A stretch of 64,000 nt of DNA from NCBI RefSeq assembly GCF_946415235.1, contig NZ_CAMKRR010000004.1, positions 1 through 64,000 of the forward strand. The letters are read 5' to 3'. Every line of letters starts with the position of its first letter. Within the stretch, counting starts at the first letter, position 1. The notes under the pieces are model-generated. The model was not told the origin of the DNA and did no database searches. It was given only the letters and a program-made list of their open reading frames with translations. Origin of the DNA: an uncultured Ruminococcus sp. (GTDB lineage Bacteria; Bacillota; Clostridia; Oscillospirales; Ruminococcaceae). This document shows, in pieces, positions 36,917 to 45,352 of the stretch. The position numbers and the translations under genes are program-made.

Positions 36917-37708
36917 TCAGAATACCGCCTTTTTTATCATATCCAGCTCTTCAAGCGAGATACAATTTGGTATATCCTCATACTTCATTATTGAAAGCAG
37001 CTCGTCTATCTCGGCCCAGCACACTTCCGAGACCTCCGAGGACTGCAATGTAAGGTCCTCGATATTGATGCTCTCACGGCATATATACACTGCCACGAGC
37101 TCGTTATCGCGGATATCCCCCCTTGAGTACTCTGCCCTTTTCAGACCGATGAACTCAAGCTTGCTGCGTTCTATATCAAGTCCGAGCTCCTCACGCACTT
37201 CCTTGAGCGCAGTGTAGCGGAACTCATCTCCCTGCGAAACATGACCTGCTGCCGAAACGTCATAGCAGTCGGGATTTATATCCTTATCATGCGCGCGCTT
37301 CTGAAGCAGTACGAATACCCCCATATCACGACGCTTTATCATCCATATATGTACGGTCGGGTGAAGCTCGCCGTCCCTGTGGATCAGTGAACGGGGCTTG
37401 CTCTCGGGAGTTATCCTTGCACGATCGTCAATTATATTAAGGAACTCATCGGAAATGAATTCTGCCTTTATTTCGGGATCGTCCTCGGCAGCTTCCGAAA
37501 ATACCGACTTTATCTCGTCGATCGTATCATTCTGGAGCTCTTCGTCGGAAATATATATCTTATATGACGCAGGAGCGCCCTTTTCGGCAACAGCTCCCGC
37601 AAGTGTGAACTTATCCTTTATATCAGGACAACCAAGTTTTTTCGCAGTCTCTTCGTAAAGCTTGTCCTCTGACGCGAGCCTGCTGAGAAAAATCTCTACA
37701 TCTTCCAT
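36917..37708 (-). CDS. NUDIX hydrolase with an N-terminal extension
   Basis: 263 aa. The NUDIX box is GHVSQGDEFRYTALKEVREELG, in residues about 165-190, of the Idi/YfcD-like type. About 110 residues at the N-terminus are not NUDIX-like and are rich in acidic residues. The substrate cannot be named. I chose ATG 37708, preceded by GGTGAT; an ATG four codons upstream lacks a ribosome site. Confidence 0.88.
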   Translation of the reverse strand: MEDVEIFLSRLASEDKLYEETAKKLGCPDIKDKFTLAGAVAEKGAPASYKIYISDEELQNDTIDEIKSVFSEAAEDDPEIKAEFISDEFLNIIDDRARITPESKPRSLIHRDGELHPTVHIWMIKRRDMGVFVLLQKRAHDKDINPDCYDVSAAGHVSQGDEFRYTALKEVREELGLDIERSKLEFIGLKRAEYSRGDIRDNELVAVYICRESINIEDLTLQSSEVSEVCWAEIDELLSIMKYEDIPNCISLEELDMIKKAVF

Positions 37709-37761
37709 ACATATCACCATCTACATTATATTCCCTGAAATGCCTTTATTCGGCGGTATTC

Positions 37762-37790
37762 ATTATATACCCACAGAGCGTAAATGTCAA
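37762..37790 (-). promoter_or_regulatory. Consensus promoter of the NUDIX gene
   Basis: Minus strand TTGACA (37785-37790), 17 bp, TATAAT (37762-37767): a full consensus match. Confidence 0.9.
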
Positions 37791-37847
37791 GTCTTTTTGC
37801 AAAATTCAGCAATAATCAGTATGTTTTCCCGTCATTTCAGCTCCGTA

Positions 37848-37876
37848 TTGACAATGTAATTGCACGGGTATATAAT
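37848..37876 (+). promoter_or_regulatory. Consensus promoter of the iron alcohol dehydrogenase gene
   Basis: TTGACA (37848-37853), 17 bp, TATAAT (37871-37876): a full consensus match, back to back with the NUDIX promoter. Confidence 0.9.
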
Positions 37877-37909
37877 ATTTTTGTATAAACACAAAGGAGA
37901 CCTATTGTC

Positions 37910-38986
37910 ATGAAATTCTATATGCCCACCAGACTGTACAGTGAAAATAACTGCATCGAAAAGCACTCCGCAGAGCTTGCTTCTCTCGGAACTCATGCCC
38001 TGATAATCACGGGAAGGAGCTCCTCAAAGCGCAACGGCTCCCTCAATGACGTTATCTCTGCTCTTGAAAAGCATTCCGTAAAATATACCATATTTGACAG
38101 AACGGAGGAAAATCCCTCCGTAGAGACCGTAATGGCTGCCCATGACACAGGACTTGGATGCGGAGCTGATTTCGTTATCGGTCTCGGCGGCGGTTCGCCT
38201 CTCGACGCTGCAAAAGCCGCTGCTCTCATGATGAAAAACAAGGAAAAGCCGTGGGAGTTCATGTACGAGACTTCCCCTGCCGACGCTCTCCCCCTTGCTG
38301 CCATACCAACTACCTGCGGTACAGGCTCGGAGGTCACGGGAGTTGCCGTGCTCACACGTCACGATATGAAAACAAAGGTCTCCGCAAAGCATAAAATATT
38401 CCCTGATATCGCACTTATAGATGGGAAATACCTGCTTGATGCTCCGAGGAAGATCATAGTGAATACCGCCATAGATGCCCTCGCTCACCTTATCGAGAGT
38501 GCCATAAATACCTCTGCCGATACATACAGCGATATGATCGTTTTCGCAGGCCTCACCGACTGGGGAAAATGCCGCGCGTATATCGACGGTTCTGCGGAGC
38601 TTACTGCGGAAGCTGCACAGCTACTCATGAATACCTCGTCCCTTGCAGGTATGTCCATAGCACAGACAGGTACCACTATCCCCCATTCTCTCAGCTATAT
38701 GCTCACCTACAGTGCGGGTATCCCTCACGGTGCGGCTGTAGGGGCATTTCAGAGCAAGTACCTGAAATACGCGGACACAGACAGAAAATCCGCTGTTCTC
38801 AGCGCAGTCGGATTCAAGGATACGGATGAACTTGGCAGCTTTATCTCATCTCTCGCACCTGTCACCGCAGACAGAAAGCTCCTTGAAAGCTCCGCGGAAA
38901 GCGTTCTCCGCAATCAGGCAAAGCTTGATCTCTGCCCTTACAGGATAACAGAGAGCATAATGTCCGATATCATTGATATAATTTAA
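37910..38986 (+). CDS. Iron-containing alcohol dehydrogenase
   Basis: 358 aa group III dehydrogenase. GLGGGSPLDAAKAAA is the nucleotide-binding turn, IPTTCGTGSEVTGVAVLT is the family signature, and DALAHLIES plus SYMLTYSAGIPHG carry the metal-ligand histidines. Acts on an alcohol/aldehyde pair with NAD(P); the substrate is unclear. AAAGGAG lies ten bases before the ATG. Its last four bases overlap the convergent HAD gene. Confidence 0.92.
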   Translation: MKFYMPTRLYSENNCIEKHSAELASLGTHALIITGRSSSKRNGSLNDVISALEKHSVKYTIFDRTEENPSVETVMAAHDTGLGCGADFVIGLGGGSPLDAAKAAALMMKNKEKPWEFMYETSPADALPLAAIPTTCGTGSEVTGVAVLTRHDMKTKVSAKHKIFPDIALIDGKYLLDAPRKIIVNTAIDALAHLIESAINTSADTYSDMIVFAGLTDWGKCRAYIDGSAELTAEAAQLLMNTSSLAGMSIAQTGTTIPHSLSYMLTYSAGIPHGAAVGAFQSKYLKYADTDRKSAVLSAVGFKDTDELGSFISSLAPVTADRKLLESSAESVLRNQAKLDLCPYRITESIMSDIIDII

Positions 38987-39612
38987 AGAGTGTCAAGAAG
39001 CTCGGGAAGTTCGCTGAATTTCCCGAGCTTCGGTACTTTCTGCTTTATTTTTCCGAAGCCGTAGGAGGCATGGATAAACCCGCAGCCCGCTTTTGCGGCT
39101 GCGTCATAGTCTCCCTGTATATCGCCTATATAGTACGCTTTTTCAAGCTTGTTCCTCTTTGCAAGGAGAGCGATATTGTCACCCTTTTCCTTCAGATTGT
39201 TTCCGTAGCACTCTATATCCTCAAAGTATTTCCCGAAGCCGTAATGCTCCAGAAACGCTTCAATATATCCGCTCTGACAGTTGCTTACGATGTAGAGTGG
39301 GTATTTTTTCTTCAGACGCCCAAGCGTTTTTTCAAGGTCGGGATAAAGAACTCCTCCGTGTGCAAGGAGATACACGTTCTCATAGTAGCAGCACTTCTCA
39401 AGGAGCTCCATACGCTCCTTCTTCGGCAGGTCTCCGAAGAGGATATCCGCTATCCTGTCCATTGTGAGCCCCATTACTCCCATGATATCCTGCCTTGTTA
39501 TATCGGGACGCTCATAACCGAGCGCCCTGACTTTTTCTGTCCATGAGAGCGCCACATTCTCCGAGGAGTCCCATAATGTACCGTCCATATCGAAAATAAG
39601 TCCTGTTTTCAT
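38983..39612 (-). CDS. HAD-superfamily phosphatase, phosphoglycolate-phosphatase type
   Basis: 209 aa. The nucleophile motif is FDMDGTLWDSS (residues 7-17), VSNCQSG is motif II, and GDIQGDYDAAAKAG is the C-terminal acidic motif. A helical cap lies in between. It overlaps the glycerol-1-phosphate dehydrogenase gene by four bases; in the Bacillus ara operon a HAD phosphatase (AraL) likewise sits beside AraM, so a polyol-phosphate or glycerol-1-phosphate substrate is a fair guess. Confidence 0.88.
   Translation of the reverse strand: MKTGLIFDMDGTLWDSSENVALSWTEKVRALGYERPDITRQDIMGVMGLTMDRIADILFGDLPKKERMELLEKCCYYENVYLLAHGGVLYPDLEKTLGRLKKKYPLYIVSNCQSGYIEAFLEHYGFGKYFEDIECYGNNLKEKGDNIALLAKRNKLEKAYYIGDIQGDYDAAAKAGCGFIHASYGFGKIKQKVPKLGKFSELPELLDTL
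38997..39031. terminator. Strong hairpin inside the 3' end of the HAD gene
   Basis: GAAGCTCGGGAA and TTCCCGAGCTTC form a 12-bp perfect stem 11 bases past the dehydrogenase stop on the plus strand. There is no immediate T run, so it may be a weak terminator or an RNA 3'-end stabiliser for the convergent pair. Confidence 0.4.
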
Positions 39613-40673
39613 TTACCTTCCACCATTCTTGCGTATATTTCATTAAGCTGTGCTCTGTCGTGCTTTATCTCATCGAGTATGGTTATCCTGCCCTTTCTTA
39701 CAGTCCTTGCTTTCAGCCATATATCCGCGAACATCTCCTCTGTTATACCATAGGACTGAGGATTTACGTCAAGCCCGTAGGTGCGGAAGAAGCTGAGAAG
39801 TCCCTGTATGTCCTGTCCCTGGAAAATGCAGGCAGGAAGGGTTCCGAGGGCAACTCCGAGACCGTGGGATATCTTTATATCGGGATAGTATTCCTCGATA
39901 GCATGGGCAAAAAGATGCTCACTTCCGCTGCACGGTCTTGACGAGCCTGCTATCTCCATGGCAAGTCCGCCCATAACGAGGGCTCTTGAAAGTATCCTTA
40001 TGAAAACGCGGCTCTTCATGTTTTTTTCATCGCAGTGATATACGGAATCATAGCTCATTCTGCTCAGCGCATAGGCAAAGTCGTCCACCTGCGTTGAGGT
40101 CTTTGAAGCCGAGAGCTTCCAGTCGTAGAGAGCCGTGTGCTTTGCGATAGTGTCACCGATGCCCGATAGCGTCTGCCCTTCGGGAGCGTTGATTATCATA
40201 TTCGTATCTACTATTATAGCCGTCGGTATCTTGCAGGACAGTGTCATACGGGCACTTCCGCTCGTTTCAAGCACGGAAAACGGCGAAGCAAGCGAGTCAT
40301 TACTCAGAGATGTGGGCATACAGATATAGACCGCCTTGCTGATATGGGCTGCATATTTGGCAGTATCAAGAACTCTTCCGCCGCCTATCCCGATTATGAC
40401 CTTTATTTCCTCAACGCAGACCTTTTTCGCAATGGCTACAGCCTCGTCGAAGCTGGCGCTCTTCATGGCGACTATCTCGGCATCTCCGAAATCATGGCTG
40501 ATATCGGTTATTTTGTCCTTGTATATCCCTATAAGGAATTCCTCGGAAACAACGATAGTTTTCTGACCTATAATGTCGGGGATGTACCTCTTTATTATCT
40601 CGTCCGAATGAAAAAAAGCGTCCTCCTCCACTGCAAGGCAGATGGGGAGATTGAATCTTGTATGCTGGTTCAT
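39609..40673 (-). CDS. sn-glycerol-1-phosphate dehydrogenase-like protein (AraM/EgsA)
   Basis: 354 aa. IGIGGGRVLDTAKYAA is the NAD(P) turn and PTSLSNDSLASPFSV is characteristic of AraM/EgsA rather than ordinary alcohol dehydrogenases; CSGSEHLFAHAIE and ISHGLGVALG carry the metal histidines. AraM in Bacillus reduces dihydroxyacetone phosphate to glycerol-1-phosphate, the archaeal lipid backbone stereoisomer. Start set at ATG 40673, seven bases after GAGGTG. Confidence 0.88.
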   Translation of the reverse strand: MNQHTRFNLPICLAVEEDAFFHSDEIIKRYIPDIIGQKTIVVSEEFLIGIYKDKITDISHDFGDAEIVAMKSASFDEAVAIAKKVCVEEIKVIIGIGGGRVLDTAKYAAHISKAVYICMPTSLSNDSLASPFSVLETSGSARMTLSCKIPTAIIVDTNMIINAPEGQTLSGIGDTIAKHTALYDWKLSASKTSTQVDDFAYALSRMSYDSVYHCDEKNMKSRVFIRILSRALVMGGLAMEIAGSSRPCSGSEHLFAHAIEEYYPDIKISHGLGVALGTLPACIFQGQDIQGLLSFFRTYGLDVNPQSYGITEEMFADIWLKARTVRKGRITILDEIKHDRAQLNEIYARMVEGK

Positions 40674-40725
40674 TGATTCCACCTCATTTGCATTTAATTT
40701 ACGGCATTATTGCCTTGTCACAAAC

Positions 40726-40754
40726 ATTATACCATAAATTCTCTTTTTTTACAA
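40726..40754 (-). promoter_or_regulatory. Promoter of the AraM-like/HAD pair
   Basis: Minus strand TTGTAA (40749-40754), 17 bp, TATAAT (40726-40731). A CTGAAA-ACTCAG-TTTCAG inverted repeat lies just upstream at 40776-40793, between this promoter and that of feoB. Confidence 0.75.
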
Positions 40755-40860
40755 CTGTATGACCTGTTTTAGGCACTGAAAACTCAGTTTCAGGACTGAC
40801 AATGATATTCCTCAAATACTAATTAACAAATGCAAAACGGTTAGTACAAAATAACTTTAA

Positions 40861-40889
40861 TTGACTTTAAGGGCAAAAAGTTATATAAT
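40861..40889 (+). promoter_or_regulatory. Sigma-A promoter of the iron transporter
   Basis: TTGACT (40861-40866), 17 bp, TATAAT (40884-40889). ACTTTAA is repeated just before and within the -35 region; I see no convincing Fur box. Confidence 0.85.
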
Positions 40890-40934
40890 GATAACATAAG
40901 AAAGGTTTGCAAAGAATTGGAAAGAAGGAATAAT

Positions 40935-43280
40935 ATGACACTTAAGGAACTGAAAGCAGGTCAGAGTGCCGTTATCGAGGCAGTCGGCGGAGAGGGCGCT
41001 CTCAGGCAGCATTTCCTTGACATGGGCGTTATCCCGGGTGCTGAGGTCACCATGCTTAAGCTCGCTCCCATGGGCGATCCAATGGAGCTTCAGATACACG
41101 GATACTCCCTTACACTTCGGCTTGCTGACGCAGACAGGATAGAGATAACTCCCCTCAGCGAAAAATCAGCTGTTGCGGCTCAGAAAAAGAAAAAGTCAAA
41201 ATCCCACCACCCCGGACTCGGCGAGGGCGGTATCTTCCACGCAAAGGGTGACGGTGATCCGCTTCCCGACGATGAACAGCTCACATTTGCACTTGTCGGC
41301 AATCAGAACTGCGGCAAGACCACCCTGTTCAACCGACTGACTGGCTCAAATCAGCACGTGGGAAACTTCCCCGGTGTCACGGTAGACAGAAAGGACGGTC
41401 CAATAAAGGGCTATCCGAATACCCTTGTCACCGACCTCCCGGGTATATACTCAATGTCGCCATACAGCAGCGAGGAGATAGTTTCGAGGAACTTCGTCCT
41501 TGACAACAAGCCCCGTGCTATCATAAACATCGTTGACGCCATGAATATAGAGCGAAACCTCTACCTCACCATGCAGCTGCTTGAAATGAATATCCCCATG
41601 GTAGTTGCACTGAACATGATGGACGAGGTAAGCGGAAACGGCGGCTCTGTGGATATAAACTCTATGGAACAGCTCCTCGGAGTGCCTGTAGTTCCCATAT
41701 CGGCTTCAAAGAACAAGGGCGTTGACGAGCTCATAGACCACGCTCTGCATATAGCTCACTATCAGGAGCGCCCACTTCAGCAGGATCTCTGCGACGAGCG
41801 CCACAAAAACGGCGCGGTACACCGCTGTCTCCACGGAATAATCGCTCTCATAGACGACCACGCAAAGTCTGCGGGGATACCAGTAAGATTTGCCGCAAGC
41901 AAGCTCGTTGAGGGAGACAAGCTCATACTCAGGCAGCTTCAGCTCGACGAAAACGAACAGGAAATGCTGGAGCATATCATCAGTCAGATGGAAAAGGAAC
42001 GCGGTCTTGACAGAAGCGCTGCTGTCGCGGATATGCGCTTTGCTTTCATACGCAGGATATGCGACGAGACTGTTATCAAGCCCCACGAGAGCAAGGAGAC
42101 CATAAGGAGCCGCAGGATAGACAAGCTGCTCACGGGAAAGTTCACGGCGATACCCGCTTTTATTGCAATAATGATCCTTGTCTTCCTGCTTACCTTCAAC
42201 GTCATAGGCGCATGGCTGCAGGGACTTCTCGAAAATGGCGTTGATCTGCTCACTAAGGCTGCAGACAGCGCACTTGTGGAACTCGGCATAAACGAAACTA
42301 TCCACAGCCTTGTCATTGACGGAATTTTCGCAGGCGTGGGAAGCGTTCTGAGCTTCCTCCCCGTTATCGTGACACTTTTCTTCTTCCTGTCTCTCCTTGA
42401 GGACAGCGGGTATATCGCAAGAGTTGCCTTCGTCATGGACAAGCTCCTGCGTAAGATAGGTCTTTCGGGCAGAAGCATCGTTCCTCTGCTCATAGGCTTC
42501 GGCTGCACTGTTCCTGCGGTAATGTCCACAAGGACTCTCCCCAGCGAGCGCGACCGTAAGATGACCATACTCCTCACCCCATTCGTGAGCTGTACAGCTA
42601 AGCTGCCTATCTACGCTTTTTTTGTCAGTGCATTCTTCCCGAAGCGCGGCGGACTTATCATGGCAGGGCTTTACATACTCGGCATACTCATGGGCATTGT
42701 CACGGCTCTGCTTTACAGAAAGACTATCTTCCGCGGTGAAGCCGTACCCTTTGTCATGGAGCTCCCCAACTACCGTATGCCCAGCTTCAGGAACGTAGTT
42801 CAGCTCCTGTGGGAAAAGGCAAAGGACTTCCTGCAAAGAGCCTTCTCCGTCATACTCATAGCAACGGTCGTTGTGTGGTTCATGCAGAACTTCGATTTCG
42901 GCTTCAACATGGTCAAAGATTCGGAGAACAGCATCCTCGCCTCTGTAGCAGGACTTTTAGAGCCCGTATTCCGACCTGTGGGACTTGGGAACTGGCGTAT
43001 AGTCACCTCTCTCATTACAGGCTTTATGGCTAAGGAAAGCGTAGTTTCCACTCTCGAAGTACTCTTCGGCGGAAACGTGGGAGCTGCCCTTACAACAGCG
43101 GGAGCGGCTTCCCTTCTTGTTTTCAGCCTGCTCTATACCCCCTGTGTTGCTGCAATTGCCGCAGTAAAGCGCGAACTCGGCAAAAAGTGGGCTTTCACTA
43201 TGGTAATATTCCAATGTACCGTGGCATGGGCGGCTGCTCTTGTCATTAAGTTCATATGTCTCTGCTTAGGAGTGAACTGA
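40935..43280 (+). CDS. feoB: Fused FeoA-FeoB ferrous iron transporter
   Basis: 781 aa. Residues 1-75 are a FeoA SH3-like domain (MTLKELKAGQ, LDMGVIPGAEVTM). After a Lys/His/Gly-rich linker comes the FeoB G domain with G1 GNQNCGKT (122-129) and DLPGIYSMSPYS, then the helical spacer and a polytopic channel from about residue 400 with Gate motifs around GFGCTVPAVMSTRTL. It imports Fe(II) under anaerobic conditions. The ATG at 40935 follows AAAGAAGGAA; a frame start six codons earlier has no support. Confidence 0.95.
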   Translation: MTLKELKAGQSAVIEAVGGEGALRQHFLDMGVIPGAEVTMLKLAPMGDPMELQIHGYSLTLRLADADRIEITPLSEKSAVAAQKKKKSKSHHPGLGEGGIFHAKGDGDPLPDDEQLTFALVGNQNCGKTTLFNRLTGSNQHVGNFPGVTVDRKDGPIKGYPNTLVTDLPGIYSMSPYSSEEIVSRNFVLDNKPRAIINIVDAMNIERNLYLTMQLLEMNIPMVVALNMMDEVSGNGGSVDINSMEQLLGVPVVPISASKNKGVDELIDHALHIAHYQERPLQQDLCDERHKNGAVHRCLHGIIALIDDHAKSAGIPVRFAASKLVEGDKLILRQLQLDENEQEMLEHIISQMEKERGLDRSAAVADMRFAFIRRICDETVIKPHESKETIRSRRIDKLLTGKFTAIPAFIAIMILVFLLTFNVIGAWLQGLLENGVDLLTKAADSALVELGINETIHSLVIDGIFAGVGSVLSFLPVIVTLFFFLSLLEDSGYIARVAFVMDKLLRKIGLSGRSIVPLLIGFGCTVPAVMSTRTLPSERDRKMTILLTPFVSCTAKLPIYAFFVSAFFPKRGGLIMAGLYILGILMGIVTALLYRKTIFRGEAVPFVMELPNYRMPSFRNVVQLLWEKAKDFLQRAFSVILIATVVVWFMQNFDFGFNMVKDSENSILASVAGLLEPVFRPVGLGNWRIVTSLITGFMAKESVVSTLEVLFGGNVGAALTTAGAASLLVFSLLYTPCVAAIAAVKRELGKKWAFTMVIFQCTVAWAAALVIKFICLCLGVN

Positions 43281-43281
43281 T

Positions 43282-43425
43282 ATGAATATTTACGATATCA
43301 TAATACTGGTCTGCATCGCCGCAGGACTGTTCCTTGCAGTGCGGAGCACACTGAAACAAAAGGGAAAAGGCGGCTGCTGCGGGAATTGCAGCACCTGCCA
43401 TCAGTGTAAGAGCTGTACCAAATGA
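43282..43425 (+). CDS. FeoB-associated Cys-rich membrane peptide
   Basis: 47 aa. One N-terminal membrane helix (about residues 4-21), then a Lys-rich turn and GCCGNCSTCHQCKSC with six cysteines, which could bind iron or another metal. Its ATG begins one base after the feoB stop. Small proteins of this pattern are known next to feoB in Firmicutes and Bacteroidetes. Too short for standard gene calling but well supported here. Confidence 0.88.
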   Translation: MNIYDIIILVCIAAGLFLAVRSTLKQKGKGGCCGNCSTCHQCKSCTK

Positions 43426-43436
43426 GTACAGCTCTT
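43408..43436 (+). terminator. Hairpin spanning the end of the Cys-rich peptide gene
   Basis: AAGAGCTGTAC and GTACAGCTCTT make an 11-bp stem whose 7-base loop holds the stop codon of the peptide gene. The tail ATGTTAAATAAAT is only moderately T-rich. Confidence 0.65.
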
Positions 43437-43467
43437 ATGTTAAATAAATAAAATTATTATCAGACTC

Positions 43468-43496
43468 TTGAAATGAGCAGAAATATGTGTTAAAAT
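43468..43496 (+). promoter_or_regulatory. Promoter of tRNA-Arg(CCT)
   Basis: TTGAAA (43468-43473), 17 bp, TAAAAT (43491-43496), 14 bp before the tRNA. Confidence 0.75.
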
Positions 43497-43509
43497 ATTA
43501 TTTAGATTT

Positions 43510-43583
43510 GTCCCAATAGCTCAGTAGGATAGAGCGACTGCCTCCTAAGCAGTAGGCCGGAGGTTCGACTCCTCTTTGGGACG
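43510..43583 (+). tRNA. tRNA-Arg, anticodon CCT
   Basis: A full cloverleaf: acceptor GTCCCAA/TTGGGAC, D arm AGCTCAGTAGGATAGAGC, anticodon stem ACTGC/GCAGT with loop CTCCTAA (anticodon CCT at 43544-43546), T loop TTCGACT. CCA is not encoded and must be added after transcription. It reads AGG codons. Confidence 0.97.
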
Positions 43584-43590
43584 CTCTTTG

Positions 43591-43617
43591 AACCACGTTT
43601 CGGCGTGGTTTTTTATT
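43591..43617 (+). terminator. Terminator after tRNA-Arg(CCT)
   Basis: AACCACG and CGTGGTT form a 7-bp stem with a 6-base loop, followed by TTTTATTTAT. Confidence 0.85.
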
Positions 43618-43696
43618 TATGCCGTTTATTCGCATCGGCATTTTTGCGTGAAGCGACTTTTCTGCGGCAATGTGAGTATACTTGATTATCTAATGA

Positions 43697-43725
43697 TTGA
43701 CTTTGAAAAACAACTGTGTTATAAT
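43697..43725 (+). promoter_or_regulatory. pta: Sigma-A promoter of pta
   Basis: TTGACT (43697-43702), 17 bp, TATAAT (43720-43725), about 38 bp before the start codon. Confidence 0.85.
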
Positions 43726-43762
43726 AGGAAGGTAAAAAATAAATCCAATGGAGGTCTCTCAA

Positions 43763-44779
43763 ATGGGAATGTTTGACAAGCTTATAGCAAATCTTAAATC
43801 CAGCAAGAAAACCATCGTATTCACTGAGGGCAGCGATCCGCGTATCCTTTCCGCAGCTGACAGACTTATCAAGGAAAACCTCATGGGCGTTATCCTCTGC
43901 GGAAACGTTGACGAGGTAAAGGCTGCTGCGAAGAACGGCGGTTTCAATATCGACAGCGCTGAGATACTCGACCCTGCTACATATCCCGAAATGGATGCTC
44001 TCGTTGCTCAGATGTTCGAGCTCAGAAAGGGCAAGATGTCAGAGGACGAGTGCCGTGCAGCTCTTGCAAAGTCCAACTACTTCGGAACAATGCTCGTAAA
44101 GGCAGGCAAGGCAGACGCTCTCCTCGGCGGTGCTACATACTCTACAGCAGATACAGTAAGACCTGCTCTCCAGATCATCAAGACAAAGAAGGGTTCTAAT
44201 CTTGTAAGCTCTTCATTCATACTCTTCCGCGAGAAGGACGGCAAGGAAGAAAAGATCGCTATGGGCGACTGCGCTATCAACCTCAGCTATGAGGATACAG
44301 TTGACAAGGAAGGCAATGTTGTTCTCACAGGCGCAAGAAAGCTCGCAGAGGTTGCTGTTGAGACTGCAAAGACTGCTGATTTCTTCGGTATAGATCCTAA
44401 GGTAGCTGTTCTCAGCTTCTCCACATACGGTTCGGGCAAGGGCGGCACAGTTCAGCTCAGCCACGACGCTGTTATCGAAGCAAGAAATATCGACCCCAAC
44501 CTTGTTATCGACGGTGAGTTCCAGTTTGACGCTGCTGTTTCGGCAGAGGTCGCAAAGACAAAGTGCCCCGACTCAAAGGTTGCAGGACAGGCAAATACAT
44601 TTATCTTCCCGCTCATCGAAGCAGGAAATATCGGCTACAAGATAGCTCAGAGACTTGGCGGCTACGAGGCTTACGGTCCTATCCTTCAGGGACTTAACGC
44701 TCCTATCAACGACCTCTCAAGAGGCTGCAACGCTGACGAAGTATATAAAATGGCCATCATCACAGCAGGTATGGCTTGA
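43763..44779 (+). CDS. pta: Phosphate acetyltransferase
   Basis: 338 aa, the short Pta form. It interconverts acetyl-CoA and acetyl phosphate for acetate formation and ATP yield. LGGATYSTADTVRPALQIIKT, split over residues 116-136, and the C-terminal VAGQANTFIFPLIEAGNIGYK region are diagnostic. GGAGG lies eight bases before ATG 43763, so I prefer this start to the ATG at 43748, which overlaps the ribosome site. No ackA follows; a hairpin terminator comes 18 bp after the stop. Confidence 0.96.
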   Translation: MGMFDKLIANLKSSKKTIVFTEGSDPRILSAADRLIKENLMGVILCGNVDEVKAAAKNGGFNIDSAEILDPATYPEMDALVAQMFELRKGKMSEDECRAALAKSNYFGTMLVKAGKADALLGGATYSTADTVRPALQIIKTKKGSNLVSSSFILFREKDGKEEKIAMGDCAINLSYEDTVDKEGNVVLTGARKLAEVAVETAKTADFFGIDPKVAVLSFSTYGSGKGGTVQLSHDAVIEARNIDPNLVIDGEFQFDAAVSAEVAKTKCPDSKVAGQANTFIFPLIEAGNIGYKIAQRLGGYEAYGPILQGLNAPINDLSRGCNADEVYKMAIITAGMA

Positions 44780-44796
44780 TCAATGCTTAATTAATA

Positions 44797-44827
44797 AAAC
44801 GGGACTGCATTCGCTGCAGTCCCGTTT
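44797..44827. terminator. Bidirectional terminator between pta and the AlbA_2 gene
   Basis: AAACGGGACTGCA and TGCAGTCCCGTTT form a 13-bp perfect stem with a 5-base loop. Minus-strand reading continues TATTAATTAAG, plus-strand ACTGTTATAA. Confidence 0.88.
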
Positions 44828-44831
44828 ACTG

Positions 44832-45293
44832 TTATAACGGATCTTTTCTTGCGGCTATCATGCGCTGTATCTCCCGTATAGAGCAGCGGTAATCGCCGTC
44901 GCCGCTGCGCTTGTATGTGCCTGTGAAAGGGCTGCCGTTTATATATACGGGCTTTTGCGAGACAGAAGCCTTTGGAACAACGATCGAAATTATATGCTTT
45001 CCGTTTATTTCCCTTATCTTTACGTCTTCCTCGCTCAGTATATTCACGCTTACCTTACGGGGATCGTTTATGATGTCCCAGAAATCCTTCACGAGCCAAT
45101 CGGGATCGGGCAGGTCTACCGCATGGAGCGACTTATCACTGTATTCTTCAACGCCCAGAAGGATTATGCCACCAAGAGTATTTGCAAAAGCCGAATATGT
45201 CTCCCACAGACTTACAGGAAGTCCGCCTATAGCCTTTTTGGCTTCTATCCTGTTGTTTTCCCTGTACTTTTCAAGATGTCCGAGGTCTATCAT
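44832..45293 (-). CDS. Stand-alone AlbA_2 (Schlafen-type) domain protein
   Basis: 153 aa. RIEAKKAIGGLPVSLWETYSAFANTLGGIILLGVEE, spread over residues 15-50, is the AlbA_2 putative nucleic-acid/ATP-binding domain. Relatives usually continue for 300 more residues into an ATPase-like and winged-helix region; this one ends right after the domain. Start at ATG 45293 follows AAAGGAG. Function unknown; such proteins are often regulators or part of accessory islands. Confidence 0.82.
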   Translation of the reverse strand: MIDLGHLEKYRENNRIEAKKAIGGLPVSLWETYSAFANTLGGIILLGVEEYSDKSLHAVDLPDPDWLVKDFWDIINDPRKVSVNILSEEDVKIREINGKHIISIVVPKASVSQKPVYINGSPFTGTYKRSGDGDYRCSIREIQRMIAARKDPL

Positions 45294-45323
45294 ATCCGCA
45301 CTCCTTTCGCATTCCTTAACTTC

Positions 45324-45352
45324 ATTATATACATTATCTGCCTCAAAGTCAA
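45324..45352 (-). promoter_or_regulatory. Promoter of the AlbA_2 gene
   Basis: Minus strand TTGACT (45347-45352), 17 bp, TATAAT (45324-45329). Confidence 0.85.

Noticed and set aside
41706..42836. A 376-codon open frame on the minus strand
   Set aside because: Antisense to the FeoB channel region; charged, compositionally odd protein with no recognisable domain.
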